Of a stretch of 64,000 bases of DNA, positions 8,268-16,320 are shown in pieces. A model generated the notes under the pieces. That model searched no databases. It worked only from the letters and a program-made list of their open reading frames with translations, and had not been told where the DNA came from. Position 1 is the first letter of the stretch, and every line of letters starts with the position of its first letter. The position numbers and the translations under genes were made by a program. Source of the DNA: Tagaea sp965279565 (GTDB taxonomy: Bacteria > Pseudomonadota > Alphaproteobacteria > CACIAM-22H2); assembly GCA_965279565.1 (NCBI GenBank), contig OZ257249.1, forward strand, positions 3,472,001-3,536,000, read 5' to 3'.

Positions 8268-8335
8268 CGGGACCTAGAATTTGCATTAGCTTGTTTACTT
8301 AACGCATTTAAATATCTTCATAAGATAACTTCAAA

Positions 8336-8845
8336 CTATTGCACGAGAATCTCGCGGAACAGTACGTCATTGACGCGTGCCGGCGCCGCCGAGACCTTGA
8401 TTCTGGCCAGCAATTCCTCACGCAGGCGGGTCAGGCCGGCCGATCCGCGCAGATCCTCTGGCCGAAGCTCGCGCAGATAGGTGATCAGCGTGTCGAGAAC
8501 TCTCGGCAACGATTCCTCGTAGGCCGGCACATCGGCCTCGACGATCTCGACCGTCGACGTCAGCTTGACGAACGCGCCGCGCGCGTTCGGCGGCGTGTTG
8601 AGGTTCACCAGCACGTCGGGCATCGCGTAGATCGTCGTCTTGGGCGGCGGCTCGACTTTTTCGACCTCGGCAACGCCTTCTTCCGGCTTGGTGCCGAAGA
8701 AACCCAGGAAATACGCGGCACCGCCGCCGGCCAGCAGGAGCAGGATCGGCACGAGGATGATGATGAGCTTCTTGCCGGAAAGCTTCTTTTTGGGTGCTTC
8801 CCCGCCTTCGACTTCGCCTTCGGTCGCTGCTGCCGGTTCGGCCAT
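8336..8845 (-). CDS. fliL: FliL, tandem paralogue (copy 2)
   Basis: This 169-residue FliL has the same layout as the downstream copy: an acidic cytoplasmic end, the membrane helix LIIILVPILLLLAGGGAAYF (residues ~27-46) and a periplasmic FliL domain ending NDVLFREILVQ. The ATG is at 8845. The clear similarity over the whole domain and the matching upstream elements argue for a tandem duplication including the promoter. The 157-bp gap to copy 1 suggests that each has its own transcript. Two FliL forms could build mixed stator rings or serve different stator sets, but nothing in the sequence decides this. Confidence 0.93.
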   Translation of the reverse strand: MAEPAAATEGEVEGGEAPKKKLSGKKLIIILVPILLLLAGGGAAYFLGFFGTKPEEGVAEVEKVEPPPKTTIYAMPDVLVNLNTPPNARGAFVKLTSTVEIVEADVPAYEESLPRVLDTLITYLRELRPEDLRGSAGLTRLREELLARIKVSAAPARVNDVLFREILVQ

Positions 8846-8889
8846 GAAGCTGTCCTGGAATCCCTCTGCGAATCGCGTGCGTAAGGTAC

Positions 8890-8946
8890 GCCGAATTTAT
8901 CTAAAGTTCAGCGCATCTTGCCACGGACTGGTTAATGTCCCGTTAG
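8890..8946 (-). promoter_or_regulatory. Composite upstream element of fliL copy 2 with CtrA-like box
   Basis: On the plus strand this reads GCCGAATTTATCTAAA (8890-8905), 24 bp, GGTTAA (8930-8935), 3 bp, CCCGTTA (8939-8945). It gives TTAA-N7-TTAG at 8932-8946. Of the 29 positions in the three parts, 28 are identical to the element before fliL copy 1, and both spacers have equal length. It ends 44 bp before the ATG. Confidence 0.55.
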
Positions 8947-8988
8947 CAAGGCAATGCGGTCGGATTTAGGGATGCCGGAAAACCGGCG

Positions 8989-9459
8989 TCAGCGCGGCCG
9001 GGTTTTCAGGAGTGCGCGCAGCACTTCGAGTTCGTCGACGACGGATTGGATCGTCGAACGATCCGCCGGCTTGGCGACGACGGGAGCCGGCGCGGAAACG
9101 GGCGGCAATGGCGCCGGCTTCGCGATCGCCGGCGGCGCAACCGGCGCCGCGGGAAGCGGAACGGGCATTTCCGCGAGCCCGTGGTCCTTCAGCAGGCGCT
9201 GGACGCCCTTGATCGTGTAGCCGTGCTTGTAGAGAAGTTCGCGGATGCGCCGCAGGAGTTCGACGTCTTCCGGGCGGTAATAGCGCCGCCCGCCCGCCCG
9301 CTTCAGCGGCTTGATCTGCGCGAAGCGCGTCTCCCAGAATCGCAGGACATGCTGCGGAACGTCGAGATCGCCGGCGACTTCGCTGATCGTGCGGAACGCG
9401 TCGGCCGACTTGCCGCCCCGTCGCAGGACGGGCGTACTTTCGGCGAAGGGCTCGGCCAT
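8989..9459 (-). CDS. MerR-family transcriptional regulator linked to ihfA
   Basis: A 156-residue protein with an N-terminal MerR winged helix-turn-helix (ISEVAGDLDVPQHVLRFWE and the basic wing GRRYYRPEDVELL, residues ~24-75). An Ala/Pro-rich linker and a short C-terminal helix follow in place of a recognisable ligand domain, and no metal-binding Cys cluster is seen. The gene begins 6 bp after the ihfA stop. The ihfA-merR pairing is widespread in Alphaproteobacteria, but its targets are unknown to me. The ATG at 9459 is the only convincing start. Confidence 0.92.
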   Translation of the reverse strand: MAEPFAESTPVLRRGGKSADAFRTISEVAGDLDVPQHVLRFWETRFAQIKPLKRAGGRRYYRPEDVELLRRIRELLYKHGYTIKGVQRLLKDHGLAEMPVPLPAAPVAPPAIAKPAPLPPVSAPAPVVAKPADRSTIQSVVDELEVLRALLKTRPR

Positions 9460-9465
9460 CGGGCC

Positions 9466-9852
9466 TTAGCCCTTGTTGGGAGTCGAACCGGTCTGGCCCG
9501 GCGCCTTGGGCGGCTGCGCCGGTGCGGCGACGGCAGGTGCCGTCTGGCTGGCCTTGGTCATCGTGCGGTTGATCTTGTTCTTCAGCACGTGCGAGGCGCG
9601 GAACACCAGCACGCGGCGTGGGAGGATCGGCACTTCCTCGCCCGTCTTGGGATTACGCCCGACGCGCTTGCCCTTCTGGCGGACCGAGAAGCTGCCGAAC
9701 GACGAGATCTTGACGGTTTCGCCGCGCGTCAGCGCATCGACGATTTCGCCGAGCACCGTCTCGACGAGGGTTGCCGAATCATTTCGCGAAAGACCGACTT
9801 CTTGGTAAACGGCTTCCGATAGGTCGGCGCGCGTAACCGTGGTCTCCGACAT
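9466..9852 (-). CDS. ihfA: Integration host factor alpha subunit
   Basis: IHF-alpha bends DNA as a heterodimer with IHF-beta and shapes transcription, replication and recombination. The 128-residue product has the HU/IHF fold (TRADLSEAVYQEVGLSR, GETVKISSFGSFSVRQK) and the DNA-intercalating arm with GRNPKTGEEVPI. About 30 extra Ala/Pro-rich residues at the C terminus go beyond the usual ~99 residues. The ATG at 9852 has a GGGGGA ribosome binding site. A well-formed promoter with an overlapping palindrome lies just upstream, so ihfA-merR can be expressed apart from plsX-fabH. Confidence 0.96.
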   Translation of the reverse strand: MSETTVTRADLSEAVYQEVGLSRNDSATLVETVLGEIVDALTRGETVKISSFGSFSVRQKGKRVGRNPKTGEEVPILPRRVLVFRASHVLKNKINRTMTKASQTAPAVAAPAQPPKAPGQTGSTPNKG

Positions 9853-9886
9853 AGCAATCCCCCGGCGAAAATTGACTTATTTGAAA

Positions 9887-9915
9887 ATGCTAGCCCACTG
9901 ACCGAAATCGGTCAA
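9887..9915 (-). promoter_or_regulatory. ihfA promoter with overlapping palindromic operator
   Basis: On the minus strand TTGACC (9910-9915), a 17-bp spacer and TAGCAT (9887-9892) form a good sigma-70-type promoter about 35 bp before the ihfA ATG. A palindrome with 7-bp arms, TGACCGA-AA-TCGGTCA on the plus strand (9899-9914), covers the -35 hexamer and part of the spacer. That is the usual position of a repressor site. The binding factor is unknown. Confidence 0.6.
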
Positions 9916-9966
9916 ATACAAAGGGATGGCGGGCGGAGTTGAATCAAACCCTGCGGTATTTCCGGC

Positions 9967-10968
9967 TTACCAGCGGATGACGCTCGCACCCCAGGTCAAC
10001 CCGCCGCCGATCGCCTCGAGCAGGACAAGCTGGCCGGGCTTGATCCGGCCGTCGCCGGCCGCCTCGGCCAGGGCGAGCGGAATCGACGCCGCGGACGTGT
10101 TGGCGTGGCGGGCCACCGTCGATACGACGCGTTCCGGGCCGAGCCCGAGCTTCTTGGCCATTCCGTCGATGATGCGCTGGTTCGCCTGGTGCGGAACGAG
10201 CCAGTCGATGTCCTTGCCGGTGAGGCCGTTGGCGCCGAGCGCCTCCTCGACGACTTCGGCCAGCTTCACGACCGCATGACGGAACACTTCCTGCCCGTTC
10301 ATGCGCACGACGCCGACTTCGCGGTTCGATCCGGGGCCGCCGGTGACGAACAGCGCATCCTTGTAGCGGCCGTCGGAATGCAGGTGGCTCGACAGGATGC
10401 CCCGCCCGGTCGCGTCGTCCGGGACGTTCTCGGCGCGCAGCACGACCGCCCCTGCCCCGTCGCCGAACAGGACGCAGGTCGTCCTGTCCTGCCAGTCGAG
10501 GATGCGGGTAAAGGTCTCCGCGCCGATGACGAGCGCGTTCTGGACCTGGCCGACGCGGATGAAATTGTCGGCGATCGACATCGCGTAGACGAAGCCCGAG
10601 CAGACCGCCTGCACGTCGAAGGCGAAGCCGTGGCCGTTCATGCCGAGCTTGGCCTGAACGGCCGTCGCGGTCGCCGGGAAGGTGTTGTCCGGCGTGGTCG
10701 TCGCGACGATGACGAGATCGATCTTGTCGGGCGTGAGGCCGGCCTGCGCGAGAGCGCGCCTGGCCGCCTCGGTGGCGAGATCGGAAGTGCGCTCGTCCTC
10801 GGCCGCGATGTGGCGCTGGCGGATGCCGGTGCGTGCGACGATCCATTCGTCCGATGTCTCGACGCGCTTGGAAAGCGCCTCGTTGGTCACGACGTTTGCG
10901 GGCAGGTATGCGCCTGTCCCGCAGACGACCGAACGACGCACCGTGCCGGACTTTGCCGTAACCGCCAT
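9967..10968 (-). CDS. fabH: Beta-ketoacyl-ACP synthase III
   Basis: FabH starts fatty-acid synthesis by condensing acetyl-CoA with malonyl-ACP. The 333-residue protein carries the full catalytic triad: Cys123 in AVCSGF, His260 in VPHQANQRI and Asn290 in HANTSAASIP. The C-terminal GGGLTWGA is also typical. The ATG at 10968 was chosen because it gives the standard family length; the open frame continues upstream but there overlaps plsX. It starts 8 bp after the plsX stop, forming the classical plsX-fabH pair. Confidence 0.98.
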   Translation of the reverse strand: MAVTAKSGTVRRSVVCGTGAYLPANVVTNEALSKRVETSDEWIVARTGIRQRHIAAEDERTSDLATEAARRALAQAGLTPDKIDLVIVATTTPDNTFPATATAVQAKLGMNGHGFAFDVQAVCSGFVYAMSIADNFIRVGQVQNALVIGAETFTRILDWQDRTTCVLFGDGAGAVVLRAENVPDDATGRGILSSHLHSDGRYKDALFVTGGPGSNREVGVVRMNGQEVFRHAVVKLAEVVEEALGANGLTGKDIDWLVPHQANQRIIDGMAKKLGLGPERVVSTVARHANTSAASIPLALAEAAGDGRIKPGQLVLLEAIGGGLTWGASVIRW

Positions 10969-10976
10969 TGCCGCCC

Positions 10977-12020
10977 TCAGCCCGTCGCGAGTTCGGGCGC
11001 CGGCGGGGGGGCCAGATGCGCCAGTTCGTCGCGGATCTTCGCGTTGAGCCCGTGCGTGATCATGTCGATCGCCACGCCAAGCGCGTTGGCGAAACCGAGC
11101 TCGTCGGTCCCGCCGTGGCTCTTCACGACGATGCCGTTGAGGCCGACGAACATCGCCCCGTTGTAGCGGCGCGGATCGGCGCGCAGGCGCACCTTCTTCA
11201 GCGCCGACTGCGCGAAGACGTAGCCGATCTTGGCGAGGATCGACGAGGCGAAGGCGCCCTTGAGGAAGCCGGAATAGAGCTTGGACGTGCCCTCGGCGAT
11301 CTTCAGCGCGATATTGCCAGTGAAACCGTCGGTTACGACCACGTCGACCGTGCCAGCCGGCACGTCGTCGCCTTCGATGAATCCGTGGAAACGGATCGGG
11401 AGGTGCGTCTCGCGCAGCCACGCCGCCGCATTGCGCAGCTCCTCGTGGCCCTTCATCTCTTCCGAGCCGACATTGAGCAGGCCCACACTGGGCTGGGTCA
11501 GCCCCAGGACCGTGCGCGCGAACACCTCGCCCATGATCGCGAACTGGACGAGATTGTTGGTATCGCACTGGACGTTGGCGCCGAGATCGAGCATCACGCT
11601 CTCGCCGCGCGACGTCGGGAACAGCGACGCGATCGCCGGACGGTCGATGCCCGGCAGAGTCTTGAGGACGAATTTCGCCATCGCCATCAAGGCTCCGGTA
11701 TTGCCGGCCGAGACGATGCCCGCCGCTTCGCCGTCGCGCACCGCGTCGATCGCAAGGCGCATGCTCGACTTGCGGCCCGAACGCAGGGCGATTGCCGGCT
11801 TGGCGTCCCCGGCGACGAAATCCTCGGTATGGACGATGCGCGCCGTCTTCTTCAGATAGCGCGTTGCGGCAACCAGCGGTGCCACCTTCGCTTCGTCGCC
11901 GAACAGCAGGAAATCGACGAAGGGGTGGCGCTCCTGGGCCAGATCGCAGCCGGCAATCGCCATCGCGGGGGCACGGTCGCCTCCCATCGCGTCGACGGAC
12001 AGCACGAGCCGCTGGCTCAA
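10977..12020 (-). CDS. plsX: Phosphate acyltransferase PlsX
   Basis: PlsX converts acyl-ACP to acyl-phosphate, the donor for PlsY in phosphatidic-acid synthesis. The 347 residues start with the family signature LSVDAMGGD and keep the ALRSGRKSSMR and SAGNTGALMAMAKF motifs. The start is TTG at 12020, with GGAGG 10 bp upstream. No ATG occurs before the conserved DAMGGD, so a non-ATG start is required. It lies between rpmF and fabH on the same strand, the usual arrangement linking ribosome and lipid synthesis. Confidence 0.97.
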   Translation of the reverse strand: MSQRLVLSVDAMGGDRAPAMAIAGCDLAQERHPFVDFLLFGDEAKVAPLVAATRYLKKTARIVHTEDFVAGDAKPAIALRSGRKSSMRLAIDAVRDGEAAGIVSAGNTGALMAMAKFVLKTLPGIDRPAIASLFPTSRGESVMLDLGANVQCDTNNLVQFAIMGEVFARTVLGLTQPSVGLLNVGSEEMKGHEELRNAAAWLRETHLPIRFHGFIEGDDVPAGTVDVVVTDGFTGNIALKIAEGTSKLYSGFLKGAFASSILAKIGYVFAQSALKKVRLRADPRRYNGAMFVGLNGIVVKSHGGTDELGFANALGVAIDMITHGLNAKIRDELAHLAPPPAPELATG

Positions 12021-12057
12021 GATCTTCGGGCCTCCGGCCTAGCGGCGGAGCGCGGAA

Positions 12058-12246
12058 TTACGCTTGCGCCGGTTCGGACGCGACGACTTCGCGACCGTCA
12101 TAGAAACCGCACGCGCCGCAGATGTGGTGCGGACGCTTCAGCTCGCCGCAGTTCGGGCACTCGGCGTAGGACGCCGCCGAAAGGGCGTGGTGCGAGCGGC
12201 GCATGTTGCGACGCGAGGGAGAAACTTTCTTCTTGGGAACCGCCAT
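12058..12246 (-). CDS. rpmF: 50S ribosomal protein L32
   Basis: A 62-residue ribosomal protein beginning with the typical MAVPKKKVSPSRRNMRRSHH. It keeps a four-cysteine zinc ribbon, CPNC and CGAC, separated by 11 residues. The ATG at 12246 fits the family start; the frame extends upstream without support. It stands between yceD and plsX, as in most proteobacteria. Confidence 0.98.
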   Translation of the reverse strand: MAVPKKKVSPSRRNMRRSHHALSAASYAECPNCGELKRPHHICGACGFYDGREVVASEPAQA

Positions 12247-12352
12247 GACACAACCTCGTCCAAGAGCCGCCGCACGATGCGCACGACCCTGTAAAACCAA
12301 AACGTCGTCCGGAATTCAGGGGCCTAGATAGACAATTCCGGGCCGCCGCTCA

Positions 12353-12378
12353 AGCCTTCTTTCGCTTTGCGGAAGGCT
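12353..12378 (-). terminator. Weak hairpin at the end of yceD
   Basis: AGCCTTC (12353-12359) and GAAGGCT (12372-12378) can pair around a 12-nt loop, and the hairpin overlaps the yceD stop codon. There is no good U-tract on the minus strand, so it may only attenuate read-through into rpmF. Confidence 0.25.
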
Positions 12379-12946
12379 ATTTTTCCTTTTTGAGACGCGC
12401 CTTCAGGTCGGCGAAAGGCCGGATCTTCCCCTCGGGCGGGACACTTGCCTCCGGCGCCGGGGGCTCCTCGCCCCAGTTCGCCTGGTAGGATGCGTCGGGC
12501 GCACGGGGGTAAGGGTCGAGCGCTACGGCGAATTCCTGAGCCACGAGTTCGCCGAGATCGAGCGGCCCGTCTGGCAGCGGTTCTTCCAGTTCCTCGTCGG
12601 GATCGATCGCGTCGACATCGATCGCGCCGTCCTCGTCGACCGGCAGCGGCTTGATATCTTCGGCAGGCACGAACACGACCGTGAACTCGGCATCCATCGC
12701 CTGCACGACCGGCTGCAGCGAAACGACGCAGGCCTGTGACAGCGCCGCCTGGATCCGGCCCTCGACGCGCACCGCCCGCCCCGCGCGCACGCGCCGGATC
12801 TTGAGCTCGGCCGCCAGACGATCGATCCCGAGAATCGAAAAGCGCTTCGCCAGCGCGGCACGCTCGCCCGCATCCGCCTCGAAGCGCTGATGGACCGGCC
12901 TGTCGCGCAGGGCATCCAGCGCGAATGGTCGCGACATCTCGCTCAT
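12377..12946 (-). CDS. YceD/DUF177-family protein (23S rRNA accumulation)
   Basis: A 189-residue member of the YceD (DUF177) family, encoded next to rpmF in most bacteria and linked to 23S rRNA accumulation. Visible features are the hydrophobic-core strand RAGRAVRVEGRIQAALSQAC with the conserved Cys, the acidic middle (DEDGAIDVDAIDPDEELEEP) and the family motif LDLGELVAQEFAVALDPYPR. The ATG at 12946 overlaps the stop of the bc1 chaperone gene (ATGA); an inner ATG at 12937 is possible. The coupling suggests one transcript for chaperone, yceD and probably rpmF. Confidence 0.92.
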   Translation of the reverse strand: MSEMSRPFALDALRDRPVHQRFEADAGERAALAKRFSILGIDRLAAELKIRRVRAGRAVRVEGRIQAALSQACVVSLQPVVQAMDAEFTVVFVPAEDIKPLPVDEDGAIDVDAIDPDEELEEPLPDGPLDLGELVAQEFAVALDPYPRAPDASYQANWGEEPPAPEASVPPEGKIRPFADLKARLKKEK

Positions 12947-13494
12947 GCCGTCACCGCAGGTTCGGGAAATGCGATGCGCCCTTTGGCGATCGCGGAAATG
13001 TCCTGTGTGGCGAGGGCCGCGATCGCCGCGCGCACATAGCCCGCCGCGGCGGCGAGCATCTGCGGCGACGGCGTCTCGCGCGTTCCGTAGAGATTGCGCG
13101 CCAGCGCCCCGGCAAGCCGCACGTCGTCGGCATCCGAGACCGCTTCCTCGTATACGGCGGCGCGGCCATAGAGGGCCTGCGCCATCTGCTTCACGCGCCG
13201 CGATACACCCATGTCGCCGACCCCGAGTTCGCGTACGGATCGGTCCATGTCCTCGACGAAGGCATCGACGAGGTTCTGCGCGAGTGCCGCGGCGAATGCC
13301 CCCTCCTCGCGCTTCAGCCGGTTGAGGACCATGAACGCGTGAAGTGCGACCGAATCGAACCGGCCGTCGAGCGAGTCGGGCACGCCGAGGTACCTGTAGA
13401 GATCGGGGTGCCGCGCCTGCGTCACCAACCCGACATAGAGCGTCTGGGCAGCATCCTTGGCCGGATCGCGCCTGAAAAGCTTGGAAAAAACCAT
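12943..13494 (-). CDS. Ubiquinol-cytochrome c chaperone (CBP3/UQCC1 family)
   Basis: A 183-residue protein of the CBP3 family, whose mitochondrial members help cytochrome b synthesis and assembly of the bc1 complex. Recognisable segments are YVGLVTQARHPDLYRYLGVPDSLDGR (divided here by the family core at residues ~20-45), FVEDMDRSVRELGVGDMGVS and VKQMAQALYGR. The ATG at 13494 gives the family start MVFSKLF; the open frame upstream is Arg/Pro-rich and not conserved. It is divergent from bamE and overlaps yceD by 4 bp. It implies a respiratory bc1 complex encoded elsewhere. Confidence 0.9.
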   Translation of the reverse strand: MVFSKLFRRDPAKDAAQTLYVGLVTQARHPDLYRYLGVPDSLDGRFDSVALHAFMVLNRLKREEGAFAAALAQNLVDAFVEDMDRSVRELGVGDMGVSRRVKQMAQALYGRAAVYEEAVSDADDVRLAGALARNLYGTRETPSPQMLAAAAGYVRAAIAALATQDISAIAKGRIAFPEPAVTA

Positions 13495-13605
13495 TCTTCG
13501 ACCCTTTGCCGGGGCCGGCGGACGCGCCGCCCGTTGACAGACACGCCCGCCCGGCCCAACTTCCCGGAGCAAGATGTGGGCAAACGCGCCCGGAGATCAA
13601 CGACG

Positions 13606-14061
13606 ATGCGTGCAGGACGTGAAATCGCGGCCGGACTGATGGCGCTGGCGCTGGGCGGATGTTCGCTCGGCTTCAACGACACGCGCGGCTTCGTCCCCGA
13701 CGAGGAACAGCTGGCGCAGCTCGAACCGGGCCGGCAGACGCGCGACGACGTGCAGCAGATCCTCGGTTCGCCGGCTTCGCAGGGCGTCTTCGATTCCGAG
13801 CAGAGCTGGTACTACATCATGCGCAAGACGTACCAGTTCGCCTTCCTCGAGCCCGAAGTGCTCGACCAGAAGGTCGTCGTCGTCTATTTCGACAGCGAGG
13901 GCACGTTGCGCGACATTCGCCGCTATAGCCTCGAAGACGGCATGATCGTCGATCCGGTGAAGCGCGAAACCCCGTCGCCGGGCAAGGAGCTGGGCTTCCT
14001 CGAACAGCTCGTCGGCAACCTCGGCAAGTTCAACAAGTCGTCCAGCCCCAGCGGCCGCTAG
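13606..14061 (+). CDS. bamE: BamE outer-membrane assembly lipoprotein
   Basis: BamE (SmpA/OmlA) is a lipoprotein of the BAM machinery that inserts beta-barrel proteins. The 151-residue product has a short lipoprotein signal ending ALGGC with Cys19 as lipid site. The SmpA/OmlA domain follows: LEPGRQTRDDVQQILGSP, then SWYYIMRKTYQFAF. The ATG at 13606 is supported by GGAG at 13592-13595 and by the signal peptide. It is transcribed away from the bc1 chaperone gene and ends at a strong terminator. Divergent placement beside these genes is common in Rhodospirillales. Confidence 0.95.
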   Translation: MRAGREIAAGLMALALGGCSLGFNDTRGFVPDEEQLAQLEPGRQTRDDVQQILGSPASQGVFDSEQSWYYIMRKTYQFAFLEPEVLDQKVVVVYFDSEGTLRDIRRYSLEDGMIVDPVKRETPSPGKELGFLEQLVGNLGKFNKSSSPSGR

Positions 14062-14082
14062 TTCCGCCGGCCCCGAAACGAA

Positions 14083-14120
14083 ACGGCCCCGGGATCGCTC
14101 CCGGGGCCGTTCGTCTTTCG
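14083..14120. terminator. Strong bidirectional terminator between bamE and hppA
   Basis: A perfect 12-bp stem ACGGCCCCGGGA / TCCCGGGGCCGT (14083-14094 with 14099-14110) encloses a 4-nt loop. It is followed on the plus strand by TCGTCTTTCG. It lies between the convergent bamE and hppA and can serve both. Confidence 0.8.
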
Positions 14121-14138
14121 ACGTCCGCTATCGCGCGA

Positions 14139-16220
14139 TCAGTGGCCACCGGCCAGGATCGCGAGAAGCAGGATGGCGACGATGTTGATGATCTTGATCA
14201 TCGGGTTCACGGCAGGGCCTGCCGTGTCCTTGTACGGGTCGCCGACGGTGTCGCCGGTAACCGCCGCCTTGTGGGCGTCGGAACCCTTGCCGCCGTAGTG
14301 GCCCTCTTCGATGTACTTCTTGGCGTTGTCCCATGCGCCGCCGCCCGAGGTCATCGAGATGGCAACGAACAGGCCCGTCACGATCGTGCCGAGGAGCATC
14401 GCGCCCATCGACGCGAAGGCTTCCGCCTGGCCCGCGATCAGGTTGATGATCACGTAGAGGACGATCGGTGCCAGCACCGGCAGCAGCGACGGGATGATCA
14501 TCTCCTTGATCGCCGAGGCCGTCAGCATGTCGACCGCGCGGCCATAGTCTGGCTTGCCCGTCCCTTCCATGATGCCCGGGATCTCGCGGAACTGGCGGCG
14601 AACTTCCTCGACCACAGCACCCGCGGCCTTGCCGACCGCCGTCATGCCCATTGCCCCGAACAGGAAGGGCAGCGAGCCGCCAATGAACAGGCCGACGACC
14701 ACGTACGGGTTCGTCAGGCTGAAATTGACCTTGCCTGACAGCGCCGGGAACAGCCGTTCCAGATCGTAGATGTAGGCTGCGAATAGCACCACGGCGGCGA
14801 GACCGGCCGAACCGATCGCGTAGCCCTTGGTGACCGCCTTGGTCGTGTTGCCCACCGCGTCGAGCGCGTCGGTGAACTTGCGCACTTCCTTGGGCAGGCC
14901 CGACATTTCGGCGATGCCGCCGGCGTTGTCGGTGACCGGGCCGTACGCGTCGAGAGCCACAATGATGCCGGCAAGCGCCAGCATCGTCGTCGCCGCGACG
15001 CCGATCCCGTAGAGGCCGCCCGTCAGGTACGAAGCCAGGATGCCCGCGCAGATCACGACCACCGGAAGGAAGGTGGATTCGAGCGAGATCGCGAGACCCT
15101 GGATGACGTTCGTGCCGTGACCGGTCTGCGAGGCAGCGGCGACCGAACGCACCGGGCGGTATTCCGTGCCCGTGTAGTATTCGGTGATCACCACCAGCAG
15201 GGCGGTGACCGCCATGCCGACGAGCGCGCAGATGAACAGGCCCGTGCCCGTCGAAGCGCCGACCTTCGTGTCGAAGCCGATATACTGCTGCGTCACGAAG
15301 AAGATCAGCACGGTCGAGACGATACCCGTCACGATCAGCGACTTGTAGAGCGCCTTCATGATGTTGCCGTCCGGCCCCAGCTTGACGAAGTACGTGCCGA
15401 CAACCGAGGCCGCGATGCACACGCCCGCGATAAGCAGCGGGTACATCATCATGGTGAGGACCTGATCGCCCTTGAAGAAGATCGTGGCGAGCAGCATCGT
15501 CGCGACGATCGTCACGGCGTAGGTTTCGAAGAGGTCGGCAGCCATGCCGGCGCAGTCGCCGACGTTGTCGCCCACGTTGTCGGCGATCACGGCCGGATTG
15601 CGCGGATCATCCTCGGGGATACCCGCTTCGACCTTGCCGACGAGGTCGGCGCCGACGTCGGCACCCTTCGTGAAGATGCCGCCGCCCAGACGCGCGAAGA
15701 TCGAGATCAGCGAGGCGCCGAACGAGAGGGCCACGAGCGCTTCGACCGTGGCGGACGAAGTGGCGCCCTTCCACGAGGAGAGGACGCCGAAATAGCCCGT
15801 CACGCCGAGGATGCCGAGGCCGACGACCAGCAGGCCGGTGATCGCACCGGCCTTGAAGGCGACGTCGAGTGCGGGCTGCAGGCCGCCGCGCGCGGCTTCC
15901 GCCGTGCGCACGTTGGCGCGCACCGACACGTTCATGCCGATATAGCCCGTGGCGCCCGAGAGCACCGCGCCGACCACGAAGCCGAGGGCCACGTGGATGC
16001 CCAGCGTGAACGCTAGGACCAGCGCCACGAGGACGCCGACGATCGCGATCGTGCGGTACTGGCGGTTGAGATATGCCCCAGCGCCTTCGGCGATGGCGGC
16101 TGCGATTTTCTGCATGGTTTCGTTGCCGGCAGAAACCGCGACGACCTGGCGGTAGGCGACGATCCCGTAAAGGATTGCCAGCACTCCGCACGCAATGATG
16201 AGCCAAAACGCGCCTGACAT
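14139..16220 (-). CDS. hppA: Membrane H+-pumping pyrophosphatase, K+-independent type
   Basis: This enzyme couples hydrolysis of pyrophosphate to proton export, saving energy from biosynthetic PPi. The 693-residue protein has the ~16 membrane segments of the family. The acidic active site DDPRNPAVIADNVGDNVGD (residues 204-222) and a second acidic cluster near the C terminus (TGDTVGDPYKDTAGPA) are present. Lys461 follows GNTT; Lys at this site marks the K+-independent, proton-pumping class, where K+-dependent enzymes have Ala. The ATG at 16220 is preceded by a purine-rich stretch. It is monocistronic and ends at the shared terminator. Confidence 0.98.
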   Translation of the reverse strand: MSGAFWLIIACGVLAILYGIVAYRQVVAVSAGNETMQKIAAAIAEGAGAYLNRQYRTIAIVGVLVALVLAFTLGIHVALGFVVGAVLSGATGYIGMNVSVRANVRTAEAARGGLQPALDVAFKAGAITGLLVVGLGILGVTGYFGVLSSWKGATSSATVEALVALSFGASLISIFARLGGGIFTKGADVGADLVGKVEAGIPEDDPRNPAVIADNVGDNVGDCAGMAADLFETYAVTIVATMLLATIFFKGDQVLTMMMYPLLIAGVCIAASVVGTYFVKLGPDGNIMKALYKSLIVTGIVSTVLIFFVTQQYIGFDTKVGASTGTGLFICALVGMAVTALLVVITEYYTGTEYRPVRSVAAASQTGHGTNVIQGLAISLESTFLPVVVICAGILASYLTGGLYGIGVAATTMLALAGIIVALDAYGPVTDNAGGIAEMSGLPKEVRKFTDALDAVGNTTKAVTKGYAIGSAGLAAVVLFAAYIYDLERLFPALSGKVNFSLTNPYVVVGLFIGGSLPFLFGAMGMTAVGKAAGAVVEEVRRQFREIPGIMEGTGKPDYGRAVDMLTASAIKEMIIPSLLPVLAPIVLYVIINLIAGQAEAFASMGAMLLGTIVTGLFVAISMTSGGGAWDNAKKYIEEGHYGGKGSDAHKAAVTGDTVGDPYKDTAGPAVNPMIKIINIVAILLLAILAGGH

Positions 16221-16320
16221 GACTTCCGGTCCTCGGTTTTTCTTTTAGGTTCAATGACTTCCTTCCGGACTCGCGAGGCGTTCCCGGAAAGCGGGGCGGA
16301 ACATGCCAGATGCCCCCCGA

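Noticed and set aside
8906..8930. Sigma-54-like TGGCAAG motif upstream of fliL copy 2
   Set aside because: The GG of the -24 element is not followed at the required 10 bp by the GC of the -12 element, and copy 1 has no equivalent.
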